The translations under genes and the position numbers were made by a program. This document shows positions 23,281-30,412 of a stretch of DNA of 64,000 bases, in pieces (the first letter of the stretch is position 1; every line of letters begins with the position of its first letter). The notes beneath the pieces were generated by a model that ran no database searches, was not told where the DNA came from, and saw nothing but the letters and a program-made list of their open reading frames with translations. Origin of the DNA: an uncultured Clostridia bacterium (GTDB lineage: Bacteria; Bacillota; Clostridia; Oscillospirales; Oscillospiraceae); contig CAMHMZ010000001.1 in the NCBI GenBank assembly GCA_946186375.1, positions 1 through 64,000 on the forward strand. The letters run 5' to 3'.

Positions 23281-24006
23281 ATGAAATTCATCGGAAAGAG
23301 AATTGCTGACGGCGTTGAGATCGAAGGCTATCTTCTCGGCTGTGAGGGAAACGTAAACAAGGGAAGGATGTATATCTGCCCTGAGGTAAAGCAGGGGAGC
23401 ATCCTTGCGTTCAAAGGCAACCTGTTTGAAATGAGTTTTGGCCCGTTTTATGCTGTCGTGCCTGAGAGTGTCCGGCCTGCGCCGACGCGGAGCAAGATCC
23501 GCGCAAAGCTTGCGGAGCTCGAAAAGGAGGCGGAAAGTCTTGGCGCCGAACTTCAGGTTCGGGAAGACGACTTCATCGACGACGATCACCTTGACTGCCT
23601 GTGGTATGGTGGTCAGATCGGTTCCATCATGTACAAGGGCTTTGAGATCAGTATCGAGGTTCAGGGAGAGGTCGCGCTGTACGGGGACATGTATGATGAA
23701 GAGCTAAAGAACTTCACTTACATCAACAAGCGGGGGAACGGCGCGTTCAATATGGCGGCAAGCGACTCTCTTCGGACGGCGTTCAAGAACGACACTGAGC
23801 TGCGTGCTGCTCTGATGGAGAACCGGCTGGTTGTGGAAAACAACAACTGGGTCGAGTATTTCATTTGCACGCCCGACGGCGTGTGGCACGGCGGCGATGT
23901 GATCGACTGCGACAATGTTCTTGACGCGTTTGAAGACATCAGTACTTGGCTCGACCTTCTTCATGACGAATTTGGCGTCGAGCTGCCTGAGAGGAGTGAT
24001 GTGTAA
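23281..24006 (+). CDS. hypothetical protein (241 aa)
   Basis: ATG follows AAAGGAAAGAG. The N-terminus (MKFIGKRIADGVEIEGYLLGCEGN) resembles the opening of phage YopX-type proteins but the rest does not fit that family. A helical segment (RSKIRAKLAELEKEAESLGAEL) separates it from an acidic C-terminal half. First gene of a four-gene run. Confidence 0.65.
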   Translation: MKFIGKRIADGVEIEGYLLGCEGNVNKGRMYICPEVKQGSILAFKGNLFEMSFGPFYAVVPESVRPAPTRSKIRAKLAELEKEAESLGAELQVREDDFIDDDHLDCLWYGGQIGSIMYKGFEISIEVQGEVALYGDMYDEELKNFTYINKRGNGAFNMAASDSLRTAFKNDTELRAALMENRLVVENNNWVEYFICTPDGVWHGGDVIDCDNVLDAFEDISTWLDLLHDEFGVELPERSDV

Positions 24007-24296
24007 TGCTGACGGCCATTTCAGAGTTGGACTTGCTGCGTGACTATGTCAGCAGGAACTTCCCGAACGGCATGTATGCCGCCATCAACTTCTACGAGGG
24101 CGATTCTATCCAGGAGTTCGAAACACTCCTGGCTGACGTTCGCAGCTATGTTGGTGATGATTTCGCGCCTCTGGTTGGTTGGAACATCTTCCACATCAGC
24201 GCAGAGCTGAAGCAGAAGCTCATGTACGACTATCACAAAGGCGGCATGAGAATCTACATCTTCAGCGATGGCGAGCTCATCGACGAAAACTCATGA
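24006..24296 (+). CDS. hypothetical protein (96 aa)
   Basis: Start overlaps the previous stop (TAATG), indicating translational coupling. Acidic, with MRIYIFSDGELIDENS at the C-terminus. Not recognised. Confidence 0.65.
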   Translation: MLTAISELDLLRDYVSRNFPNGMYAAINFYEGDSIQEFETLLADVRSYVGDDFAPLVGWNIFHISAELKQKLMYDYHKGGMRIYIFSDGELIDENS

Positions 24297-24305
24297 GGTA
24301 TCGTC

Positions 24306-24515
24306 GTGTACGTATACGATCTGTTCATCTTCGACAGCTTCTGGTGGGTTGACATTCTTGAAGACCTCGAAACCGATCTGATCCGATACGGTTTGAATTA
24401 CGAATTGGATATCCGCGTCGGAAGAGAATCGCTGTACATCTACGGCGATGATCATGATGCCGTTTTGGCCGAAGATCTGATGCGGATAAACGGCATCGAT
24501 TTTTATCTCAAATGA
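24306..24515 (+). CDS. hypothetical protein (69 aa)
   Basis: GTG start nine bases after the previous stop with ATGAGGT upstream. Acidic; MYVYDLFIFDSFWWVDILEDL... Possibly a small alpha/beta protein related to its neighbour. Not recognised. Confidence 0.6.
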   Translation: MYVYDLFIFDSFWWVDILEDLETDLIRYGLNYELDIRVGRESLYIYGDDHDAVLAEDLMRINGIDFYLK

Positions 24516-24527
24516 GGAGGTTTCGGC

Positions 24528-24698
24528 ATGCAGAAAACCAGGGTGAAAAAGAAACGGAAGTATTTCCGTAAGTGCGGGATCTGTGGAGAACGCTTGGAGC
24601 AATCCAAGATGGTTCGCACAGACGATTCGCCGAACGGATGGCTGTGTGCCGACTGCCATAGAAGCATGCACCTCGATTGGTTTACAGAAAACTATTAG
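24528..24698 (+). CDS. small zinc-ribbon protein (56 aa)
   Basis: ATG 24528 is preceded by GAGGAGG. Basic N-terminus MQKTRVKKKRKYFRK, then CGIC and CADC pairs about 27 residues apart and a final HLDWFTENY. A small nucleic-acid-binding zinc ribbon is plausible. Last gene of the run before the nrdD promoter. Confidence 0.7.
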   Translation: MQKTRVKKKRKYFRKCGICGERLEQSKMVRTDDSPNGWLCADCHRSMHLDWFTENY

Positions 24699-24721
24699 GT
24701 GGCAATAATGCTGCCAAAAGA

Positions 24722-24750
24722 TTGACAAACGAAACTACTAACAGTAAATA
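24722..24750 (+). promoter_or_regulatory. sigma-A type promoter for nrdD
   Basis: TTGACA, 17-base spacer, TAAATA. Confidence 0.75.
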
Positions 24751-24764
24751 TGTATCACAAACAC

Positions 24765-24798
24765 AAGCTCACCACAAGATATTGTGGTGAGCTTTTTT
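24765..24798 (+). terminator. transcription attenuator in the nrdD leader
   Basis: AAGCTCACCAC/GTGGTGAGCTT followed by T6, located between the nrdD promoter and its SD. It can only serve to limit read-through into nrdD, so it is a candidate attenuator. Confidence 0.7.
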
Positions 24799-24822
24799 CA
24801 TCATCTGAAAGGGGTAATCAAA

Positions 24823-27800
24823 ATGTATCAAGTCAAGAAAAGAAACGGAAAGGTCGTGGCTTTTGACATCAAGAAGATCGCAGCGGCCGTTGAGAAAGCT
24901 TTCGACGCGACAGAAACGCCTGTCAATCAAGACACACTGGATTTCATTGCGCTGAAAGTAACTGCTGATTTTGCTGGAAAGGTCAAGGACGGCATCATCG
25001 GCATTGAAGATATCCAAGACAGCGTGGAATCTGTTCTGTCCAAAGCAGGTTACGAACATGTGGCCAAAGCGTTCATCCTGTACAGAAAACAGCGTGAACG
25101 CATGCGTAACGCAAGCGGAACGCTCCTTGACTACAAAAGCGTGGTCGATAAGTATTTGAAGGTTGAAGACTGGCGCGTAAAAGAGAACTCCACTGTGACA
25201 TATTCCATTGGTGGACTGATTCTCTCAAACTCTGGCGCCATCACCGCAAATTACTGGCTCAGCGAGATCTACGATAAGGAAATTGCAGACGCTCACCGCA
25301 ACTGCGACTTCCACATCCATGATCTGTCAATGCTTTCTGGTTATTGCGCAGGTTGGAACCTGAAACAGTTGATTCAGGAAGGGCTCGGCGGCGTACCAGG
25401 CAAGATTACTTCTGCGCCGGCTTCGCATCTTTCAACGCTCTGCAATCAGATGGTCAATTTCCTGGGCATCATGCAGAACGAATGGGCTGGCGCACAGGCT
25501 TTCTCCAGTTTCGACACATATCTGGCGCCGTTTGTCAAGAAGGACAATCTGACCTACAAGCAGGTCAAGCAGGCTATCCAGAGTTTCGTTTTCGGTGTAA
25601 ATACGCCATCACGTTGGGGGTGCGTAGACCAGGACACTGAGGTTCTTTCTGTTAATGGGTTCAAGAAGTATGACGAGCTTAAGGAAGGGGACCAAATCTA
25701 TACTTGGAACAACGGGAAACTCGAACTCAACACCGTCAGAAAGGTTGTTGTAAAGCCTTTTGCTGGCAAGTTGCATTCGTATCGCGGCCGTGGTTACGAT
25801 CAGACGGTGACGCCAACGCACAGAATGCTTGTGAAAAAGCACAATGTGGATGAGTATGTCATCAAACACAGCGAAGAAGTGTTTGATTGCACAACTCCGT
25901 ATGCTCTTCCAGTTATGCTTAAGGATTCGTCTTTGCCGAACATTGATCTTTCTGACGCAGAAATCATGCTTGCCGCTATGGTTTACACGGACGGCAACAT
26001 CGATATGCGCGGAAACAATGTTCATAAAGTCAAAATTTTCAAATCATCGAACAGATACGGCGGGGATGAGATTGAACAAATACTCAGCGACATTGGACTT
26101 GAGTACTTCAAAGACGAAAAGACAGATGGATTTGCGCCGTGTGTTGTTTACACAATGTATGGTGACGCAGCTCGTTATATCAAGGATCTCGTTGGCCAGA
26201 AGGGCATGATCGGCAACAAATTTCTTAAAATGAGCAAACGTCAAGCAGATTTATTCCTTCGTACATGGTCACGCTTCGACGGTTCCGCAGAGAGATTCCG
26301 GTGTCAGTTTGATAACGAAGCCATCGCGGACCAGCTTCAGCAGATTGCTATTCTTGCCGGTAGCTGTTCTTATCGATTTGAGAAGAAACTGCCGAGTGGA
26401 AAAACAACAAACTACATCAAGATCAGGCAGGTAGACAATGTTATTCCCAAAGAACGTATTGAAGTGGAATACGACGGTCTTGTCTGGTGCCCGAATGTGG
26501 AAAACGGAACGGCCGTGTTCAGAAAGAATGGAACCGTGTTCATCTCGGGGCAAACGCAGGCTCCATTCTCGAACATCACACTCGACTGGACTGTTCCGGC
26601 AGATCTGAAGGATCTCCCGGCAATCGTTGGTGGCAAAGAGATGGACTTCACCTACGGTGACTGCAAGAAGGAAATGGACATGGTCAACAAGGCGTTCATC
26701 GAGATCATGATTGAAGGTGATGCCAACGGCCGTGGCTTCCAGTATCCTATACCAACATATTCCATCACCCGCGACTTTGATTGGTCTCCAACCGAGAACA
26801 ACAAGCTGCTCTTCGAGATGACTGCCAAGTACGGAACGCCGTACTTCTCCAACTACATCAACTCCGACATGGAGCCGAGCGATGTGAGAAGCATGTGCTG
26901 CCGTCTGCGTCTTGATCTCCGCGAGCTGCGCCGTAAGTCCGGTGGCTTCTTCGGCTCCGGCGAATCTACTGGCTCTATCGGTGTCGTGACCATCAACATG
27001 CCGCGTCTGGCTTATCTCTCTGAGAATGAAGCCGACTTCTACAGGCGTCTGGACAAGCTGATGGATCTCGCTGCCAGGTCTCTCAAGATCAAGCGCGACG
27101 TGATCACAAAACTGCTGGATGCCGGTCTATATCCGTACACCAAGCATTATCTCGGCAACTTCAACAACCACTTCTCCACGATTGGTCTTGTGGGCATGAA
27201 CGAAGCCGGCCTTAATGCCAACTGGATCCGCAAGGATATGACTCACAAGGAGTGCCAGGACTTTGCGAAGCAGGTTCTGGATCACATGCGTGAGCGTCTG
27301 AGCGACTACCAGGAGCAGTACGGTGACCTTTACAATCTGGAAGCCACTCCTGCCGAGTCTACATCGTATCGTTTTGCAAAGCATGACAAGGAAGACTTTC
27401 CGAACATCATCACCGCTGCAGAAGCCGGAGGCAACCCGTACTACACGAACTCTTCTCACCTCCCGGTGAGCTTCACGGATGACGTGTTCGAGGCGCTGGA
27501 TATCCAGGACGATCTGCAGACCAGATACACTTCCGGCACTGTGTTCCATGCGTTCCTCGGCGAAAAACTTCCCACGTGGGAATCTGCTGCAACTCTCGTT
27601 CGCAAGATCGCAGAGAACTACAAGCTGCCGTACTACACGATGTCTCCGACCTACTCCGTCTGCAAGGACCACGGTTACCTGACAGGCGAGCAGTTTATTT
27701 GCCCGCATTGTGGTCAGAGTGCCGAGGTTTACAGCCGCATTACCGGCTACTACCGTCCAGTGCAGAACTGGAACGACGGTAAGGCTCAGGAGTACAAGCA

Positions 27801-28173
27801 GCGCCGTGAGTACACTCCCGGTGGAAAATTCAGGAATATGGAAAAGCGCAATCCGAAAGAGGCCGCCCAAGAGGAGCCGACTTCGGAATGTTCTCAGGAT
27901 ACGTGCCTGATTCAGGCGAAGGCTGAAGAGCCTACAGACATGACTCCGGTGCTCTTTGCTTCCGCGACTTGCCCGAACTGCCGTATGGCTAAAGCCTTCA
28001 TGGACAAGGCCGGATTCCAGTACAAGGAAATCCTGGCTGCCGACAACCTTGGCCTCGTCGACAAGTTCGGCATCCGTCAGGCACCTACGTTGATCGTTCC
28101 GAAAGCGAACGGTGAGTATGAGAAGTACGCTGGTGCTGGAGCTATAAAAGGTTACTTGGACACACTCAAATAA
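24823..28173 (+). CDS. nrdD: anaerobic ribonucleoside-triphosphate reductase NrdD with intein and fused redoxin
   Basis: Makes dNTPs without oxygen. Order: N-terminal ATP-cone (residues about 1-95), catalytic barrel start, an intein (25621-26553), barrel continuation, C-terminal zinc site (SVCKDHGY, FICPHCGQ), glycyl-radical loop RITGYYRPV, then a linker and a glutaredoxin/thioredoxin-like domain with SATCPNCRMAKAF. The redoxin fusion suggests thiol electrons are supplied in cis. The radical Gly loop differs from the common RVCGY. No NrdG activase is in the window; it may be elsewhere or from the host. ATG 24823 follows GAAAGGGG. Confidence 0.95.
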   Translation: MYQVKKRNGKVVAFDIKKIAAAVEKAFDATETPVNQDTLDFIALKVTADFAGKVKDGIIGIEDIQDSVESVLSKAGYEHVAKAFILYRKQRERMRNASGTLLDYKSVVDKYLKVEDWRVKENSTVTYSIGGLILSNSGAITANYWLSEIYDKEIADAHRNCDFHIHDLSMLSGYCAGWNLKQLIQEGLGGVPGKITSAPASHLSTLCNQMVNFLGIMQNEWAGAQAFSSFDTYLAPFVKKDNLTYKQVKQAIQSFVFGVNTPSRWGCVDQDTEVLSVNGFKKYDELKEGDQIYTWNNGKLELNTVRKVVVKPFAGKLHSYRGRGYDQTVTPTHRMLVKKHNVDEYVIKHSEEVFDCTTPYALPVMLKDSSLPNIDLSDAEIMLAAMVYTDGNIDMRGNNVHKVKIFKSSNRYGGDEIEQILSDIGLEYFKDEKTDGFAPCVVYTMYGDAARYIKDLVGQKGMIGNKFLKMSKRQADLFLRTWSRFDGSAERFRCQFDNEAIADQLQQIAILAGSCSYRFEKKLPSGKTTNYIKIRQVDNVIPKERIEVEYDGLVWCPNVENGTAVFRKNGTVFISGQTQAPFSNITLDWTVPADLKDLPAIVGGKEMDFTYGDCKKEMDMVNKAFIEIMIEGDANGRGFQYPIPTYSITRDFDWSPTENNKLLFEMTAKYGTPYFSNYINSDMEPSDVRSMCCRLRLDLRELRRKSGGFFGSGESTGSIGVVTINMPRLAYLSENEADFYRRLDKLMDLAARSLKIKRDVITKLLDAGLYPYTKHYLGNFNNHFSTIGLVGMNEAGLNANWIRKDMTHKECQDFAKQVLDHMRERLSDYQEQYGDLYNLEATPAESTSYRFAKHDKEDFPNIITAAEAGGNPYYTNSSHLPVSFTDDVFEALDIQDDLQTRYTSGTVFHAFLGEKLPTWESAATLVRKIAENYKLPYYTMSPTYSVCKDHGYLTGEQFICPHCGQSAEVYSRITGYYRPVQNWNDGKAQEYKQRREYTPGGKFRNMEKRNPKEAAQEEPTSECSQDTCLIQAKAEEPTDMTPVLFASATCPNCRMAKAFMDKAGFQYKEILAADNLGLVDKFGIRQAPTLIVPKANGEYEKYAGAGAIKGYLDTLK
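25621..26553 (+). mobile_element. intein with LAGLIDADG homing endonuclease in NrdD
   Basis: 311 residues from CVDQDTEVLSVNGF (Cys1 after TPSRWG) to NGTVFISGQ before TQAPF. Block B TPTHRM and a DOD endonuclease motif (LAAMVYTDGNI) are present. The C-terminal residue is Gln rather than Asn and the penultimate His is Gly, a minority but known variant; the +1 residue is Thr. Splicing should restore TPSRWG-TQAPFSN, the normal NrdD active-site region. Confidence 0.9.
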
Positions 28174-28212
28174 TAATTCCAAAGGCAGTCTGCATCAGCA
28201 GGCTGCTGTACA

Positions 28213-28250
28213 TAAAGCAGCCCGCCTTCGTTTAGGAGGCGGGTTGCTTT
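28213..28250 (+). terminator. rho-independent terminator
   Basis: AAAGCAGCCCGCCT pairs with GGAGGCGGGTTGCTTT. Confidence 0.85.
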
Positions 28251-28278
28251 GCTGTCACACATAAGCATATAGTGACCG

Positions 28279-28307
28279 TTGCGCAAACGTGTCTGCACAG
28301 ATATAAT
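28279..28307 (+). promoter_or_regulatory. sigma-A type promoter
   Basis: TTGCGC, 17-base spacer, TATAAT, upstream of the SLOG gene. Confidence 0.65.
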
Positions 28308-28339
28308 GAAACCAGACCGGATAAGAGGGATGTTTGCTC

Positions 28340-28819
28340 ATGAAAGACAAAACGGCATGTTTCACCGGACACAGGAAGATGCTGCCACAACAAGCACACG
28401 AAATTCAGAGCAAAGCGGAAATAGTAATCAAGAATCTATATGAACGCGGCATCATCTATTACGGCTGCGGCGGCGCAATCGGGTTTGATGCGTTAATGGC
28501 TCAAGTCTGTTTTCGCCTCCGCGACAGCGGTATATGCCCGAGTATGCGAGTGATCCTTGTCGCGCCTTTCGAGGGCCAGGAAACGCATTGGAATATCCGC
28601 CAGCAAGCAATCTATCGTGGTATGCTACAACGATATGATAAGATCGTATACTTATCAAAGGAAGCGAACCGTGAAGCTTTTCTGGCGCGCAATCGGCATC
28701 TGGTTGATGGGTCGTCGGTCTGCGTCGCGTATTGTGTTGAGACGGGCGGGGGAACGGCTTACACTGTGGATTATGCGAAGAGGAAGGGATTGGAGATCAT
28801 AAATTTGGTAGATTATTAA
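28340..28819 (+). CDS. SLOG-family protein (DUF1273/YpsA-like, 159 aa)
   Basis: Starts KDKTACFTGHRKMLP, contains YYGCGGAIGFDALMAQVCFRL and ends in VCVAYCVETGGGTAYTVDYAKRKGLEIINL: the Rossmann-like SLOG fold with a glycine-rich nucleotide-binding loop. Such proteins are proposed to bind or cleave nucleotide-derived ligands. ATG 28340 is preferred over TTG 28334 on SD spacing. Confidence 0.85.
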   Translation: MKDKTACFTGHRKMLPQQAHEIQSKAEIVIKNLYERGIIYYGCGGAIGFDALMAQVCFRLRDSGICPSMRVILVAPFEGQETHWNIRQQAIYRGMLQRYDKIVYLSKEANREAFLARNRHLVDGSSVCVAYCVETGGGTAYTVDYAKRKGLEIINLVDY

Positions 28820-29093
28820 TCATATTATATTCAGCAGAGTCTTTAACTCGACTGTTAACGGGATTCTCGATCGCCATTGCAAGGCGGTAGGAATTCCTGT
28901 GATTACCGTGCACGGCCTCCGCCACACACATGCGTCCATTTTACTCTTTGCGGGCGTTTCTATTGCCAGCGTGGCACGTCGGTTAGGTCACGCCAGCATG
29001 ACAACGACGCAAAAAACTTATCTTCATATCATCCAGGAACTTGAAAATCAAGACATAGACCTTGTAATGCGATCCATGTCCGGATTGAATTGA
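28810..29093 (+). pseudogene. C-terminal fragment of a tyrosine integrase
   Basis: Open from a stop at 28807 with no start signal. Encodes NGILDRHCKAVGIPVITVHGLRHTHAS, then RRLGHASMTTTQKTYLHI: the HxLRH, GHAS and tyrosine motifs of phage integrases. The N-terminal domains and first catalytic Arg are missing. Its 3' end overlaps the hsdS fragment on the other strand, so both are parts of a rearranged remnant. Confidence 0.8.
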
Positions 29094-29601
29094 GCAATAA
29101 AAGCTTACGCTGATGAAGGGTGATAAGGGCGTCGAGATCATCAAAGGCCTCTGCTATCTGCCTTTGCTCATCCAACGAAGATGGAATAATGAAATCTGTA
29201 TTTGATACAAGATTCCAGTCCGCACGAGGCATTTTTGATCCCGAAGATAGATTTGCGACATCATCAAATTGTTGCGTCTGGATCAAACGATAAAGGAATT
29301 CTTTATCCACTCCAACAGGCCGCAAAACCCACCAGTCACCGACTGCAACGCCTGAAAAATCAGGGTTTAGCCAATTGTGCAAGTATGGCCGAAGTTTACC
29401 ATAAAGCACTTGCGTTCCGTCAAAGACAATGCCAGTCTTCTGTGCTTCTTTCAGCCGGACATCCTTATTCAGCCGACCTTCCCCGGCGACTACATCTTCA
29501 TACTCAACGCTTGGAAATTCATCAGATGATAACTGGAAAGCCGACTCTCTCTGTGCAAATTCATAGAACTTACGCTGTTCCCAAGCGTGAGCTCGATCGG
29601 A
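29029..29601 (-). pseudogene. fragment of a type I restriction specificity subunit (HsdS)
   Basis: The minus-strand frame is open from a stop at 29602 with no start. It reads AHAWEQRKFYEFAQRESAFQ, FDGTQVLYGKLRPYLHNW, SGVAVGDWWVLRP, PSSLDEQRQIAEAFDDLDALITLHQRKL: the second target-recognition domain and conserved coiled-coil of HsdS. The last residues are out of family, marking the junction with the integrase fragment. No hsdM or hsdR nearby. Confidence 0.82.
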
Positions 29602-29708
29602 TTAATAGTGACACGGACAGAATGTCTTTTGCGTTATGGTATATCAAAATCAAGAGGACGTTGTCGGCTGATAAAAGTATAATGATCGCCTAATCATAGG
29701 TATACGAA

Positions 29709-29745
29709 ACACCCGCCATTGGGTTCTGATGGCGGGTGTATTTTA
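29709..29745 (+). terminator. rho-independent terminator
   Basis: ACACCCGCCAT/ATGGCGGGTGT followed by ATTTTAT. Confidence 0.75.
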
Positions 29746-29791
29746 TGTCTCATTTTTTTGGGGAGCATAACGCAAAAGGCCTCGTTTGCGT

Positions 29792-29820
29792 TTGACAAGC
29801 ACGACTAAAAAGAGTAGAAT
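29792..29820 (+). promoter_or_regulatory. sigma-A type promoter of an apparently noncoding transcript
   Basis: TTGACA, spacer AGCACGACTAAAAAGAG, TAGAAT. Downstream, GGAAAGGGG leads only to ATG-GTG-TTT-TAA, so the transcript seems to run noncoding toward the hairpin at 29980 and the repeat at 30022. Confidence 0.65.
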
Positions 29821-29979
29821 GGTATCACAAAGAAACGAGAAACACGCTCGGAAAGGGGAAAGACGATGGTGTTTTAAAATAAACGGGGTTTCGCGCCTAA
29901 AAATACAGCATCGATGGGCATAGCAAAACAAAAAATGCAATACTTATAATAGCAATTCCTTCAAGCAAAAATTTATACG

Positions 29980-30020
29980 GCAAAAGTGCACAATGCAGTC
30001 ATGCATTTGTGCACTTTTGC
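29980..30020 (+). repeat. long hairpin immediately before the solitary repeat
   Basis: GCAAAAGTGCACA-ATGCA pairs with TGCAT-TTGTGCACTTTTGC: about 18 bp with one bulge and a GTCA loop. It ends one base before the CRISPR-like repeat. Confidence 0.7.
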
Positions 30021-30021
30021 A

Positions 30022-30052
30022 GTCACTCCCCGCGTGGGTGTGTGGATCAAAT
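30022..30052 (+). repeat. solitary type I-C CRISPR-like repeat (31 nt)
   Basis: Reads GTCACTCCCCGCG, TGGGTGTG, TGGATCAAAT. It has the GTC start, C-rich and G-rich arms and TGGATxxAAAT end of type I-C repeats, and shares GGATCAAA with the copy at 19896. No second repeat follows at spacer distance. It lies in a promoter-served noncoding stretch. Confidence 0.55.
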
Positions 30053-30412
30053 GCGGGAGTGCGGTGGAGAGGTCGATGGGTGCGGAGCAGAACAATGACA
30101 AAAGCGTAAAACGAATGTTGACAGGTGATACAGCAACAAGTAAGTATTGTATGGTTGTAGAAGGACGAGTCTGTTGGCTGCTTTGGATCGGTAGCATAAA
30201 CAGACAAGATCAAGATTTTGCAACCAAGCTATCGGGGCTTACTTCTATGTAAAATATTTTCTTAAACAGTCCCGAAATAAATGGAGCGGCCAGCAGCTAT
30301 TGTGCGTTTACTTCTTTTAACATATGAGATGAACAAAAAGCAACGCCAAAATAACGCTGGTCGCGTTTTTGCCTAAAAACTCAAAATTTTGATCTTGGAA
30401 AAGGAGATTTTC
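30053..30412. other. intergenic stretch without a recognised gene
   Basis: The first 35 bases would be the spacer of the solitary repeat. A TTGACA at 30118 with a weak TAAGTA could be a promoter. Near 30340 an ACGC/GCGT stem before GTTTTT may terminate. No supported coding frame. Confidence 0.4.

Noticed and set aside
27127-28182. Minus-strand frame of 351 codons opposite nrdD
   Set aside because: Shadow of a strongly codon-biased gene; no promoter or SD.
19896-30052. A conventional CRISPR array
   Set aside because: The two repeat-like units are 10 kb apart with no regular spacing and no cas genes; they are listed as solitary repeats instead.
29986-30252. Plus-strand frame of 88 codons over the solitary repeat
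   Set aside because: No SD, covers a hairpin and repeat, and the composition is not protein-like.
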